A stretch of DNA of 64,000 nt. Source: Echinicola rosea (GTDB lineage: Bacteria; Bacteroidota; Bacteroidia; Cytophagales; Cyclobacteriaceae). Shown piece after piece: positions 16,963 to 26,255 of this stretch. Each line of letters opens with the position of its first letter. Position 1 is the first letter of the stretch. Location: NCBI RefSeq assembly GCF_005281475.1, contig NZ_CP040106.1:3252501-3316500 (forward strand), in the 5' to 3' direction. The notes under the pieces are model-generated. The model saw only the letters and a program-made list of their open reading frames with translations, had not been told where the DNA came from and ran no database searches. The translations under genes and the position numbers were made by a program.

Positions 16963-18720
16963 TTATTTGACGTTGATGTCAAAGGGCATTCTGGCTTTGA
17001 TACCTTTCATGTGTTGGATTTTCTCCATCTTTTTGAGCAGGTGATAGGTTTCTCCAAAACGGTAATTCATGTATCTCGCTTCGATATCAGTGCCTAATTC
17101 GGACATGATTTGTTCGAAGATCGATTTTTGTTTGGGATAATAAAGGACACGGTAGTCCTCACCCACATCAGCTTTGGATGCGGCAATTTGGATTGCATCA
17201 TCCAGTCCACCGAGGACATCGACCAGCCCGTTTTCTTTGGCTTGCAGCCCGCTCCAGACTCTTCCCGAGGCCACTTCCTTTACAGCTTCCTTGCTCATTT
17301 TCCTTCCATCGGCGACCCGTGTGATGAACGTATCATAACCCTCTTCGATCTGAGTTTGGATGATGTTTTTTTCCACTTCGCTGAGCTGGCGTGTAGGATT
17401 CATGAAATCTGAAAACTCCCCGGTCTTGGCCACGTCAGTGGTGATGCCCAGTTTGTTGTTGAGCAGGCCTTCCGCGTTGAACCACATGCCAAAAATCCCT
17501 ATAGAGCCGGTAATGGTGTTGGGTTGGGCGACGATGGTGTCAGCAGGTGCGGAGATGTAATACCCACCAGAAGCAGCCAAAGAGGACATGGATGCGATTA
17601 CTGGCTTGATCTTTTGGGCTTCATTCATTTCCCGCCAAATTACTTCTGATGCCAGTACAGAACCACCAGGGGAATTGACCCGAAGGACAATCGCCTTGAT
17701 GTCATCATCCATCCTGGCTTTTTTGATTTCTTTGGCATATACCTCAGAACTGATGGTTCCATCTACTTTACCACTGACAATTTCGCCTTCCGCAACGATC
17801 ACTGCTATGCGGTTGCTGGCTGTGAGGTTCTTGGTTTTGGCGGTTTTGTTGATCCCGGAGATGTTGATGGTGGAAATTTCCGCATCTGCTTCCAGACCGA
17901 GTTTTTCCCTTAGCAGGTCCTTCACTTGGTCGTCATACCAAATTCCATCTACAAGGCCCAAATCAGCTGCATCTTGAGGTTTGCGCACCAGCATTTGGTC
18001 ATTTGCCGTTTTGAGGTCATCGTAATCCAAATCCCTGCTTTCGGCTACTTGACGGATCATGTAATTGTTCATGTCACCAAGAAATGATTCGGTTTGTTTC
18101 CTGTTGGCATCACTCATTTGGTCGAGTATAAAGGGTTCCACAGCACTTTTATATTCCCCGACCCTGAAGATCACAGGTTCTATTTCAAGCTTTTCCAATA
18201 AGCCTTTAAAAAACAATATTTCGGATGAAAGCCCATTGAATTCAAGCCCTCCCATAGGGTTCAGGTAAATTTCACTTGCGGCGGAAGACAGGAAATACCC
18301 TCCTTCACTGTAAAGTTCTGAGTAGGAAATGATGAATTTTCCTGATGCTTTGAAATCCGTTAACTCATTTCTAAGTTCTGTCAAGGCAGCAGGATTAGCC
18401 ATGACTGTTCCAGCTTGAAGGTAGATGCCCTTAATTTTGTCGTTATCCTTAGCCGTACGGATAGCTTTTTTGACATTGGCCAATCCAATTTTATAGGCTG
18501 CCGGAATCGGGCCAAGGGAGGAAAGGTCTATATTGTCCTCTGAAGTCCGCTCTACCAGCACGATATTTTCCAAATTGATATGGAGAACCGAATTGTCACT
18601 AACGGTGACTTTTTCTTCTGCAGTGGATAACGTAATCAAGCCAGCAAAGAAAATGAAACTGATGACCGAAAAAATCACCAACCCCAAAATCACAGCCAGC
18701 ACATTGCTTAAAAATTTCAT
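16963..18720 (-). CDS. sppA: Signal peptide peptidase SppA, 67K type
   Basis: A 585-residue membrane-bound serine protease that degrades signal peptides left after export. One N-terminal membrane helix (about 5-30) is followed by two protease-fold domains. The lysine of the Ser-Lys dyad lies in GEYKSAVEPF (about 185-194) and the serine in MSSLAASGGYY (about 380-390), as in E. coli SppA, where the dyad spans both halves. The length fits the 67K form. It is divergent from folK with 83 bases between starts. Confidence 0.93.
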   Translation of the reverse strand: MKFLSNVLAVILGLVIFSVISFIFFAGLITLSTAEEKVTVSDNSVLHINLENIVLVERTSEDNIDLSSLGPIPAAYKIGLANVKKAIRTAKDNDKIKGIYLQAGTVMANPAALTELRNELTDFKASGKFIISYSELYSEGGYFLSSAASEIYLNPMGGLEFNGLSSEILFFKGLLEKLEIEPVIFRVGEYKSAVEPFILDQMSDANRKQTESFLGDMNNYMIRQVAESRDLDYDDLKTANDQMLVRKPQDAADLGLVDGIWYDDQVKDLLREKLGLEADAEISTINISGINKTAKTKNLTASNRIAVIVAEGEIVSGKVDGTISSEVYAKEIKKARMDDDIKAIVLRVNSPGGSVLASEVIWREMNEAQKIKPVIASMSSLAASGGYYISAPADTIVAQPNTITGSIGIFGMWFNAEGLLNNKLGITTDVAKTGEFSDFMNPTRQLSEVEKNIIQTQIEEGYDTFITRVADGRKMSKEAVKEVASGRVWSGLQAKENGLVDVLGGLDDAIQIAASKADVGEDYRVLYYPKQKSIFEQIMSELGTDIEARYMNYRFGETYHLLKKMEKIQHMKGIKARMPFDINVK

Positions 18721-18773
18721 ACTTTACGATATATTTGATTGGCTCGAAAATACGTCTTTTTTCTTATTTCTGT

Positions 18774-18781
18774 TAGTTTTG
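18774..18781 (+). promoter_or_regulatory. -7 promoter element for folK
   Basis: TAGTTTTG matches TAnnTTTG and would start transcription near 18788. That excludes the in-frame GTG at 18786 as start and supports the ATG at 18804. Confidence 0.55.
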
Positions 18782-18803
18782 AAAGGTGAAATTAAATCTA
18801 GGT

Positions 18804-19286
18804 ATGCATCAAATAGTACTGTTAATCGGAGGGAACTTAGGGGATAGGAAAAAGTTGATCCAAGAAGCAGTGGAAAGGCTTAGCAGTAAGTTCAAGGTAG
18901 TGGGAGCTTCATCCGTTTATGAAACAGCGGCATGGGGAGGGCATTCTTCCGGTAGGTACCTGAACCAAGCTTTGGTGATGGAGACAGCGCTATCGGCAGA
19001 AGAGGTGCTGAATATAACCCAGAGCGTGGAAAATGTCCTGGGTAGGCAACGATTGCAAAAATGGGGAGATCGTACCATGGACATTGACATCATCTATTTT
19101 GGTGAGGAGGTGATCGATACGGATCGGTTAAAGGTGCCCCATCCTTTGATGGCCGAGAGGAGATTTGTGTTGACGCCTCTAGCGGAGATTATGCCTGATT
19201 TTGTCCATCCGGTTTTAAACAAGACCAATCAAGCGCTGCTGGAGTCATGCCAAGATCCGGGTTTGGTGGAAAAGGTGTTGTTTTAG
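18804..19286 (+). CDS. folK: Hydroxymethyldihydropterin pyrophosphokinase
   Basis: A 160-residue enzyme of folate synthesis that moves pyrophosphate from ATP to 6-hydroxymethyl-7,8-dihydropterin. Family motifs are present: GGNLGDR near 9-15, the metal- and substrate-binding segment WGDRTMDIDIIYFG at about 86-99 (two Asp bind magnesium), and VPHPLMAERRFVLTPLAEI at about 111-129. The usual length is about 160. The ATG at 18804 is chosen over a GTG at 18786 because of the promoter position and because the longer form adds only six unmatched residues. Confidence 0.95.
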   Translation: MHQIVLLIGGNLGDRKKLIQEAVERLSSKFKVVGASSVYETAAWGGHSSGRYLNQALVMETALSAEEVLNITQSVENVLGRQRLQKWGDRTMDIDIIYFGEEVIDTDRLKVPHPLMAERRFVLTPLAEIMPDFVHPVLNKTNQALLESCQDPGLVEKVLF

Positions 19287-19465
19287 GTTGGATCATGTGA
19301 AAAGACAACTTTTTATTGGATGTAAATCCAATATTTTTCAAATTTGGGGTATCATGAAGTCATAATTGAAGTTATCGGAGATTTTAGGCCCCCGTGGTCT
19401 TGTTCGCAGTGTTGGTTACATCAAAGTAGTACACTGCTATTTTTCATTGTTACCATTACTTAATT

Positions 19466-20857
19466 ATGACTTTAGAAAAAATAATCCATCATTTTAAGAA
19501 AGCCTTGAGTGGCACCGAAGAAGATTATACCGTAGGGAGTATTCGGAAAGCGATCTTTTATTTGTCCATTCCCATGATTTTGGAAATGCTCATGGAGTCG
19601 CTATTTGCCGTAGTGGACATATTTTTTGTAGGGAAACTGGGAGTTCAGGCCGTGGCCACAGTTGGCTTGACGGAATCGGTACTTACCATTGTGTATTCAA
19701 TAGCCATTGGCCTGAGTATGGCGGCGACAGCAGTAGTGGCCAGAAGGATAGGCGAAAAGAATAAAAAGGCCGCTTCAGAGGCAGCTTTCCAAGCCATTAC
19801 CATTTGCGCCGTTTTGGCCATGGCGATAGGTCTGTTGGGGTTGTTATTTGCAGAAGACCTCCTGACCCTGATGGGTGGAGAGCCGGAGTTGGTGGCCAGC
19901 GGCTATCGATATACCCAGGTGATTTTTGCAGGAAATATCAGTGTGATGCTGCTTTTTCTCATCAATGGGGTGTTCCGGGGTGCTGGTAATGCAGTCATTG
20001 CCATGAGAACATTGTGGCTTGCCAATGGGATTAATATCGTCTTAGACCCTATGTTGATCTTTGGTATTGGTTTCTTCCCGGAGCTGGGATTGGAAGGTGC
20101 GGCTTGGGCCACGACCATTGGTCGGTCAGTGGGGGTGTTATTCCAGTTATCGGTGTTATTGAGGGGGCGAGCGATTATCCGTTTTGACTGGGAAGTGCTG
20201 CGTTTCAAATGGCATACCGTCAAAAATATCCTGAAAATTGCCATTGGCGGAATGGGGCAATTTTTGATCGAATCGGCCAGTTGGATTATACTGATGAGGA
20301 TTGTGTCCAATTCAGGAAGTTTGGCATTGGCTGGATTTACCATTGCCATCCGGTTGATTATTTTTGCATTGCTTCCCGCCATGGGATTTTCCAATGCTTC
20401 GGCTACGTTGGTGGGGCAAAATCTGGGTGCCAAACGTCCGGAAAGGGCAGAGCAGGCTGCTTGGAAGGCGGCACATTATACCGCTGTTTTTTTGGGAAGC
20501 ATTGGTTTGTTGTTTTTTCTTTTTGGAGAATACATAATAGGCTTGTTCAATGATAACGCGGCCGTCATCCAGATAGGCAGTGATGGACTTGGAATAATCT
20601 GTTTGGGGTATGTATTCTTTGCATATGGCATGGTCATGAGCCAGTCCCTCAATGGTGCTGGTGATACCAAAACCCCAACGATGATCAATATCGTAGTGCT
20701 TTGGCTTTTTCAATTGCCAATGGCCTATGTGCTATCCAATTGGTTTGGGATGGGGGCTACTGGAGTCTTTATCGCCATTGCAATAGGGCATTCTGTCCAT
20801 GCACTGGTGAGTGGGCTGATCTTTAACCGAGGGAAGTGGAAACTTATGGAGGTATAG
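19466..20857 (+). CDS. MATE family efflux transporter
   Basis: A 463-residue inner-membrane protein with twelve predicted helices in two homologous halves. The first MATE half begins RKAIFYLSIPMILEMLMESLF at about 27-47 and contains VDIFFVGKLGVQAVATVGL; the second begins near 250 (VKNILKIAIGGMGQFLIES). Family members use sodium or protons to export cationic drugs. A 178-base gap separates it from folK, so it probably has its own promoter. The substrate cannot be read from the sequence. Confidence 0.93.
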   Translation: MTLEKIIHHFKKALSGTEEDYTVGSIRKAIFYLSIPMILEMLMESLFAVVDIFFVGKLGVQAVATVGLTESVLTIVYSIAIGLSMAATAVVARRIGEKNKKAASEAAFQAITICAVLAMAIGLLGLLFAEDLLTLMGGEPELVASGYRYTQVIFAGNISVMLLFLINGVFRGAGNAVIAMRTLWLANGINIVLDPMLIFGIGFFPELGLEGAAWATTIGRSVGVLFQLSVLLRGRAIIRFDWEVLRFKWHTVKNILKIAIGGMGQFLIESASWIILMRIVSNSGSLALAGFTIAIRLIIFALLPAMGFSNASATLVGQNLGAKRPERAEQAAWKAAHYTAVFLGSIGLLFFLFGEYIIGLFNDNAAVIQIGSDGLGIICLGYVFFAYGMVMSQSLNGAGDTKTPTMINIVVLWLFQLPMAYVLSNWFGMGATGVFIAIAIGHSVHALVSGLIFNRGKWKLMEV

Positions 20858-20880
20858 AGGTGACTATCCCTCCTTGGCAC

Positions 20881-21216
20881 TTATTTCTTTTCCAGTGCTG
20901 TGCCTTCAAAGATAATCCCTTCCCAACCGTTTATGATGAAATTACGGATGTTTTGGTGATCTTCTCCATGGGGATTTCCCAAAACATCCTTTCGGTAAAT
21001 ATCCCCAAACAAATTCAATGTTTGCTCTGCACTGAGGCTTAGGAGCCTGCCAAGGCTAAAAATCTTACATGAACCGTTATTTTGACCAGCATCATTGACG
21101 ACATTCCCATTGGTAAACCGGGTGGGGGTGAAGCGGTAGTTTTCTTCAATGTATTGGATCGTTTCCTGAAAGGAAATGGCCTCTGGGTTTTGGCTGATTT
21201 TGTCTATGAAATTCAT
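20881..21216 (-). CDS. HopJ-type III effector family protein
   Basis: A 111-residue soluble protein matching the HopJ family over its length: ENYRFTPTRFTNGNVVNDAGQNNGSCKI at about 29-56, LSLSAEQTLNLFGDIYRKDVLGNPHGEDHQNIRNFIINGW at about 59-98. The family was named for a Pseudomonas effector, but it is widespread in free-living bacteria without type III secretion, and no secretion genes are near. The cellular role is unknown. It converges with the MATE gene with 23 bases between stops. Confidence 0.88.
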   Translation of the reverse strand: MNFIDKISQNPEAISFQETIQYIEENYRFTPTRFTNGNVVNDAGQNNGSCKIFSLGRLLSLSAEQTLNLFGDIYRKDVLGNPHGEDHQNIRNFIINGWEGIIFEGTALEKK

Positions 21217-21236
21217 TGTTGTTCGTAAAGTTTGCC

Positions 21237-21244
21237 CAAAAATA
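21237..21244 (-). promoter_or_regulatory. -7 promoter element for the HopJ-family gene
   Basis: CAAAAATA on the plus strand reads TATTTTTG on the minus strand, an exact TAnnTTTG, about 20 bases upstream of the start at 21216. Confidence 0.5.
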
Positions 21245-21359
21245 ATGGGTTTTATCGACTTATGGTAAATTGATTTGTATAAAGAAGATAGAAGCTGAAT
21301 GCTAAGATGTTGGTTTTATATTTTTTGTATATTAAACATCTTAATTTGTCTTTAGAATC

Positions 21360-21992
21360 ATGAGGATAACCAACCTACAAAAGAAGGTGCTTGCGGACTT
21401 GCTGAGAGATGCCGGTCTGAATATGGTGGATTTTGAAGTTTCAGGCAGTCCTAAGGAATTTAAAATTAAGTACCGCTATGACTATTTCTCGTTTTCACTA
21501 GATCGGTTGGAATTACAGCGTTATTCCATTGTTATCTTGCCGGTAAATACTACCGTTCCTGTAAAGGAAAACGGAGATTGGGAATACCTAAAGGCACGCT
21601 ATAAGATTTGGCTGGACCAACTGTCAAAGGAATTGGTTACCCCCACAGGTTGGGAGCATTTTCAACCTGAGAATTACCTTGGGTTAAAAAGGCGAGATTT
21701 AAATAATTTGTTTACTTCCGAGGAGAAGGAACAAGCAAAGGACGCCCTTAATACTTATAGCCAATATATTCATCATCGATTGCCCATGGATGGAGATGCC
21801 AAGCAGGTGATTTTAGCAAAACTTGAAGAATTATCCGGGAAAATTGATGCCATGAACAAATTTGATTGGAAATCCTTACTGATCGGGACCATGGCCAATG
21901 TAGTTATGGTTTTGGGCCTTCCTTCAGAGGTAAGTGGCATGCTATGGGAAGGGCTGAAAACTGCCTTCGGAAGATTGCGGATCAATGGATAA
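21360..21992 (+). CDS. Unknown protein with a hydrophobic C-terminal segment
   Basis: A 210-residue protein I do not recognise. Residues about 1-115 look like a mixed alpha/beta domain with many aromatics (KYRYDYFSFSLDRLELQRYSI; WEHFQPENYLGLKRRDL). Residues about 118-165 are a charged helix. Residues about 168-205 are hydrophobic and may be an amphipathic or membrane-associated helix (LLIGTMANVVMVLGL). No signal peptide. It is a single gene between divergent and convergent neighbours, ending at a shared terminator. Confidence 0.75.
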   Translation: MRITNLQKKVLADLLRDAGLNMVDFEVSGSPKEFKIKYRYDYFSFSLDRLELQRYSIVILPVNTTVPVKENGDWEYLKARYKIWLDQLSKELVTPTGWEHFQPENYLGLKRRDLNNLFTSEEKEQAKDALNTYSQYIHHRLPMDGDAKQVILAKLEELSGKIDAMNKFDWKSLLIGTMANVVMVLGLPSEVSGMLWEGLKTAFGRLRING

Positions 21993-22029
21993 AAAAAGGC
22001 TTTTCGACATCATTGCCAAAAAGCCTTTT
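21993..22029. terminator. Bidirectional terminator
   Basis: AAAAAGGCTTTT and AAAAAGCCTTTT form a stem between two convergent genes, with A/T runs on both sides. Confidence 0.8.
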
Positions 22030-22050
22030 GATAGGGTGCAGGAAACTTCC

Positions 22051-22881
22051 TTATTTTTCCAGAAACTTCAATAAGAGCTTATCCACTTCTTTTCTATGCG
22101 TGAGGATAAGTCCATGCGGGCCTCCGGAAATGACATGATATTCATTGGCGGTAATTCCCTTAGCGGCTTGGTCACTGGAAGTCTTGATGGGGACAATGTT
22201 GTCCTCGTCTCCATGGATGATGAGTGTCGTCCTGGACACATTTTTCAGTTCAGACCTGAAATCCGTTCCTGCCCAAGCTTCAGCGCACTTTATCGTAGCG
22301 ATCGGTGAAGCGTGTGACGCAATGGAGAAATCATAATCCAAATTGGCTCTGGACATCCGGTCTGTATTGTTTTCATAATTGTAAAAGTTTTTATGAAAGT
22401 CCTTCAAAAAGCCAACTCGATTACTCTTTAAGGCCTCCAAAATGCCATCCAGCATTTCGGCCGGGACACCATCAGGATTGTCCGGTTTTTGGGCTACCAG
22501 TGGGATAATAGAACCGATCAGTACAGCTTTACTGATCCGGTCCCCCTCATAATCCGTGAAGTAACGCACTACCTCACCACCGCCCATACTGAAGCCCACG
22601 ATGGTGACGTCCATCAGGTCAAGTTGCAAAATGATCTCTCGGAGGTCACTGGCAAGCGCTGAATAATCGTAACCATCAAGGGGTTGGGAAGAAAGTCCGA
22701 ATCCCCTTCTATCATAGGCAATTACACGGTATCCTGCATCCAATAGGGTTTGCATTTGGCCTTCCCAAGCTTGGTGGCTAAGCGGCCAACCGTGAATCAA
22801 TATTACGGGTTTACCTTGTCCATAATCTTTGTAATATAAATCTACAGGTCCTTGTCCTGTTTCATTGATCAAAAATGGCAT
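22051..22881 (-). CDS. Alpha/beta hydrolase (chloroperoxidase/arylesterase-like)
   Basis: A 276-residue cytoplasmic hydrolase of the non-heme haloperoxidase/arylesterase group. Motifs: oxyanion HGWPLSHQAW at about 30-39, the RRGFGLS word, nucleophile elbow GFSMGGGE (Ser at about 97), an acid in HGDEDNIVP near 224, and the catalytic histidine in GGPHGL near 253-258. The haloperoxidase activity reported for relatives is a side reaction; the natural substrate is probably an ester. It lies alone between a terminator and bioA. Confidence 0.9.
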   Translation of the reverse strand: MPFLINETGQGPVDLYYKDYGQGKPVILIHGWPLSHQAWEGQMQTLLDAGYRVIAYDRRGFGLSSQPLDGYDYSALASDLREIILQLDLMDVTIVGFSMGGGEVVRYFTDYEGDRISKAVLIGSIIPLVAQKPDNPDGVPAEMLDGILEALKSNRVGFLKDFHKNFYNYENNTDRMSRANLDYDFSIASHASPIATIKCAEAWAGTDFRSELKNVSRTTLIIHGDEDNIVPIKTSSDQAAKGITANEYHVISGGPHGLILTHRKEVDKLLLKFLEK

Positions 22882-22984
22882 CGTTTTAGTTTTTTGGTTA
22901 GAAATGGTTTTCTATCACTATAACGATTCGCAGGGTCTGATTGTTGGATAAAATGGAGATAAAATTAGCTACCCGGTTTGGGTT

Positions 22985-24280
22985 TCAAAGGCGTTTTTTG
23001 CTGTAGGCATCTATGCTTTCGGACATGGCGGTGGTGAGTTTCTCCAGTTCGTTTTGAGTGATGACAAAAGGAGGCATCGTATAGACCAGTTTGCCAAAAG
23101 GCCGTAACCAAAGGCCTCTTTTGGTAAGTTCATCTTGGATGGCTTTCATGTCCACGGCTTCTTTCAGTTCCACCACGCCAATAGCACCCAAAACCCTTAC
23201 ATCCTCGACGGTATCCAAGTCTTGTAGGGGAGTCAAGGTGGTTTTGAGGTGTTCTTCAATAACCCTGATCTCCTTTTGCCAATCTTTGGCGAGCAGGAGG
23301 TCCAAGCTCGCTATAGCAGTGGCACAAGCTAAGGGGTTCCCCATAAAGGTCGGACCGTGCATAAACACTCCCGGAGCACCGGAAGAGATGGTGTTGGCCA
23401 TGTCGGTACTGCAGAGCGTGGCTGCAAAGGACATGTACCCGCCTGTCAGTGCCTTGCCAATACACATGATGTCTGGAGTGATGCCAGCATGCTCACAGGC
23501 AAACAATTTTCCCGTGCGCCCAAAACCTGTAGCGATTTCATCTGCAATAAGCAGGACATCATACTGCTTACAAAGCGCATGCAGGGAGGTGAGATAATCT
23601 GGGTGATAAAATCGCATGCCCCCTGCCCCTTGGACGATTGGTTCGAGGATAAAAGCAGCGATTTCATGATGCTGGGTAGCTAGCACCTGTTCCACTTGCT
23701 CCAATTCTTCGGGGATCAATTCTCCATCAAATTTGGATTGCGGCGCCGGCAAGAATACCTGCGGAGTCAGGCGATTGTTGAAAATGCTGTGCATGCCTGT
23801 CACCGGATCACAGACGGACATATCATGCCAAGTGTCGCCATGGTAGCCATTACGGACGGTCGCAAAGCGGTTTTTGTCCCCTTGGCCTTTGGAGTGCCAG
23901 TATTGGAGCGCCATCTTCAAGGCTACTTCCACTGCTACGGAACCTGAGTCGCTGTAAAATACATGCTCTAAACCTTTCGGTACCACTTGTAGCAACTTCT
24001 TGGTCAGTTCAGCGGCAGGTCGATGGGTAATCCCACCGAACATCACATGGGCCATGTTTTCCAATTGCTGCTGAATTGCCTCATTCAGCTCGGGGACATT
24101 ATATCCATGGATGGTGGACCACCAGCTGGACATGCCGTCCATCAGCTGGGAGCCATCTTCCAGTTCCAAGAAAACTCCGTTGGCCTTTTTCACCACCAAG
24201 TTATCTACTGGCCTAGATGCGGATGTATAGGGGTGCCAAATGTGTTTGTGATCGATGGAAAGGATTTCTTCCTGGGTCAT
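22985..24280 (-). CDS. bioA: Adenosylmethionine-8-amino-7-oxononanoate aminotransferase
   Basis: A 431-residue class III PLP aminotransferase of biotin synthesis that makes 7,8-diaminopelargonate, using S-adenosylmethionine as amino donor. The N-terminal HIWHPYTS (about 13-20), [16 protein letters not shown] (about 46-61), [33 protein letters not shown] and the PLP lysine in [12 protein letters not shown] (about 276-287) are typical of BioA. No other biotin gene is next to it. Its stop overlaps no neighbour and fabD lies 345 bases upstream. Confidence 0.95.
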   Translation of the reverse strand: MTQEEILSIDHKHIWHPYTSASRPVDNLVVKKANGVFLELEDGSQLMDGMSSWWSTIHGYNVPELNEAIQQQLENMAHVMFGGITHRPAAELTKKLLQVVPKGLEHVFYSDSGSVAVEVALKMALQYWHSKGQGDKNRFATVRNGYHGDTWHDMSVCDPVTGMHSIFNNRLTPQVFLPAPQSKFDGELIPEELEQVEQVLATQHHEIAAFILEPIVQGAGGMRFYHPDYLTSLHALCKQYDVLLIADEIATGFGRTGKLFACEHAGITPDIMCIGKALTGGYMSFAATLCSTDMANTISSGAPGVFMHGPTFMGNPLACATAIASLDLLLAKDWQKEIRVIEEHLKTTLTPLQDLDTVEDVRVLGAIGVVELKEAVDMKAIQDELTKRGLWLRPFGKLVYTMPPFVITQNELEKLTTAMSESIDAYSKKRL

Positions 24281-24331
24281 ACGTGAAGCGTGATGGTGAT
24301 GTTATTGATGTTTTCTGTCGCCTGGTAATGA

Positions 24332-24358
24332 ACAAAGGGGATTGCAAATCCCCTTTGT
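24332..24358. terminator. Strong symmetric hairpin between fabD and bioA
   Basis: ACAAAGGGGATT and AATCCCCTTTGT form a twelve-pair stem with a three-base loop. It could end fabD transcription, though it lies closer to the bioA start; it may also be part of a repeat. Confidence 0.5.
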
Positions 24359-24373
24359 CAAGAGTTCCTATTT

Positions 24374-24543
24374 ACCTGAGCTCGACTTATTTTTAGTATA
24401 AAAAGCGTCATTGCAAACTTTTTTTAGGAGGATGTGGGTTAGAAAAGGGGGTGGCAACTCGCCGCGGCGAGCTGCCACGGCTTCCTCCCGCTCAGGCCTA
24501 CCTCTAAGCCTCGCAGTGACGGTTTTATAATCGAACTGAGGTT
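24374..24543. repeat. Repeat family C, copy 1 (miniature inverted-repeat element)
   Basis: A 170-base element sharing most of its sequence with 39476-39640. Its ends are imperfect inverted repeats: acctgagctcgact at the left, and the reverse complement of the right end reads aacctcagttcgat. Just inside, CGTCATTGC and GCAGTGACG are inverted. The centre holds a GTGGCA-ACTCGCCGCGGCGAG-TGCCAC hairpin. It carries no frame of note and lies between fabD and bioA. Confidence 0.8.
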
Positions 24544-24625
24544 ATTTGCAAATCAGGAACAGCAATGAACAGTCAAGACATTAAAGAGACTGCCTTCTAA
24601 GCCGCCTAATACTAATGTCTATTCC

Positions 24626-25501
24626 TTAAAGTCCGGAAACTTCAGCTTCTTTATGGATTTTCTTCACGAGGCCTTGGAGTACTTTTCCTGGGCCACATTC
24701 GATGAAGTCTGTTGCGCCATCGGCCACCATGTGCTGCACGGATTGGGTCCACTTTACAGGTGCTGTCAGCTGGGCGATCAGGTTCTTTTTGATGGTTTCC
24801 ACGTCTGTTTCCCCTTTTGTGCTGACATTTTGGTAGATAGGGCAGAGAGGCTGTTTGAATTCGGTAGAAGCGATGGCTTTTTCCAGCTTTTCCCTTGCAG
24901 GCTCCATCAAGGGAGAATGGAAAGCTCCACCAACCGGTAGTGGAAGTGCACGTTTGGCACCAGCTTCTTTGGCTTTTTCACAGGCAATTTTAATGCCTTC
25001 ATTGGAGCCGGAAATGACCAATTGTCCGGGGCAGTTGTAGTTGGCGGCCACGACGATTTCGCGTTCTATGCTTTTACAGATGTCTTCTACCTTATCGTCG
25101 TCGAGACCGAGGATAGCGGCCATGGTAGAAGGGTTGATTTCACAGGCTTCTTGCATGGCTAAAGCCCTTTGGTAAACCAGCTTGAGCCCATCCTCAAAAG
25201 ACAATGCTCCGGTGGCCACCAATGCAGAAAGCTCTCCCAAAGAGTGTCCTGCAGCCATGTCCGGCTTGAAATCTGCCGTGGTCTGGGCCAAGATGACCGA
25301 GTGGAGAAATACCGCCGGTTGGGTTACTTTGGTTTCTTTGAGTTGCTCAGCGGTGCCATCAAACATGATTTCACTGATCTTAAAGCCTAAAATCTCATCA
25401 GCTTGGTCAAACAGTTTTTTGGCTTCATCATTTGATTCGTACAATTCTTTGCCCATTCCTGGAAATTGTGCTCCCTGACCGGGGAAAACATAAGCTTTCA
25501 T
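24626..25501 (-). CDS. fabD: Malonyl-CoA:ACP transacylase
   Basis: A 291-residue cytoplasmic enzyme that loads malonate onto acyl carrier protein for fatty acid synthesis. Motifs: FPGQGAQFPGMG at 6-17, the nucleophile in GHSLGELSALV (Ser near 87), an oxyanion/arginine segment, a catalytic histidine in GGAFHSPLM near 195-203 and a C-terminal ECGPGKVLQGLVKK. The length fits the family. No other fab gene adjoins it. A TAnnTTTG box lies about 90 bases upstream. Confidence 0.95.
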   Translation of the reverse strand: MKAYVFPGQGAQFPGMGKELYESNDEAKKLFDQADEILGFKISEIMFDGTAEQLKETKVTQPAVFLHSVILAQTTADFKPDMAAGHSLGELSALVATGALSFEDGLKLVYQRALAMQEACEINPSTMAAILGLDDDKVEDICKSIEREIVVAANYNCPGQLVISGSNEGIKIACEKAKEAGAKRALPLPVGGAFHSPLMEPAREKLEKAIASTEFKQPLCPIYQNVSTKGETDVETIKKNLIAQLTAPVKWTQSVQHMVADGATDFIECGPGKVLQGLVKKIHKEAEVSGL

Positions 25502-25829
25502 ATCGTTAATTGTTTTTTAAAATTCCTCTTGGTAATCATTGGCTTAGGAGCTGTGACCATAGCCCTGCCAATTTAAATAAATTTGTGAGGCCAAATATAC
25601 CAAAAAAATAAGGCTTAGTCGGTAGGGTAGTTCAATTTCGTTTTCGTGATGCGCCTTAATTCCTTTATTCCTTGTTTTGAATTTTGCCCAATTTGTGTCC
25701 AGAGCAGTAAGCGTCAAAGCATCACACAAAGAATAGTTCAACATGTGCTTATTGCATTGAAAACTTAATGCTCTTGGATCCAATTCACAGCTGTTGAGGC
25801 AACTGGGGTTTGTAATTGACTATCTGCTT
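25502..25829. other. Spacer upstream of fabD
   Basis: A 328-base spacer with no recognisable gene. The minus-strand frame at 25544-25783 has no family features and overlaps the fabD promoter, so it is not called. Position 25592-25599 (CAAATATA, minus TATATTTG) is an exact -7 box for fabD. Confidence 0.5.
25592..25599 (-). promoter_or_regulatory. -7 promoter element for fabD
   Basis: Reads TATATTTG on the minus strand, matching TAnnTTTG. The upstream side is A-rich on the plus strand but lacks a clear -33 box. Confidence 0.45.
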
Positions 25830-26255
25830 TTAAAGGTCCTCTTCGCTCAAAAACTTCATTTTGTCTTCTTCGGTAGGAAACCGGCAGGTTTCCCTTTTGC
25901 CAAACCATTTATAGCGGTTGCGTGCGATCCAGTCATAAAGTGGGTCGCGTAAAAAATTTGGGATAATGATAAAACCATACAAAAGTGGCCAGAATCCCTT
26001 TAGCTTCTTGGTGATTTCCAGTGCTGCCCGGCTTTTATAATACACCTTATCCTCACGAAGAAGGACGATCGAATCCAAATAAGATTCATTTAGGTTTTTC
26101 CCTTTCAGCAGTTTTTTACTGATGTCGTCTTGTAAGGAAGCCAGTTTAAAATTGTTTTTAGAATCCCGTTGGATGATGAAGTCCACCGCCTGATTGCACA
26201 GGTTGCAGACTCCATCGAATAGGACAATATCATATTGGCTGGATATTTTTGTCAT
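25830..26255 (-). CDS. DCC-family (DUF393) protein
   Basis: A 141-residue protein of the DCC family, often annotated as thiol-disulfide oxidoreductase. The signature DGVCNLCNQAVDFIIQRD lies at about 14-31; it keeps the two cysteines in a CxxC. The C-terminal PNFLRDPLYDWIARNRYKWFGKRETCRFP is also typical. Its ATG overlaps the TGA of the large CHU_C gene upstream (ATGA), so translation is coupled. The reaction is unproven for the family. Confidence 0.88.
   Translation of the reverse strand: MTKISSQYDIVLFDGVCNLCNQAVDFIIQRDSKNNFKLASLQDDISKKLLKGKNLNESYLDSIVLLREDKVYYKSRAALEITKKLKGFWPLLYGFIIIPNFLRDPLYDWIARNRYKWFGKRETCRFPTEEDKMKFLSEEDL

Noticed and set aside
24332..24543. CRISPR array reading of the hairpins near 24.3 kb and 39.5 kb
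   Set aside because: Only two copies far apart, no regular spacers and no cas genes.
25544..25783. 79-residue minus frame upstream of fabD
   Set aside because: It overlaps the probable fabD promoter and has no recognisable features.
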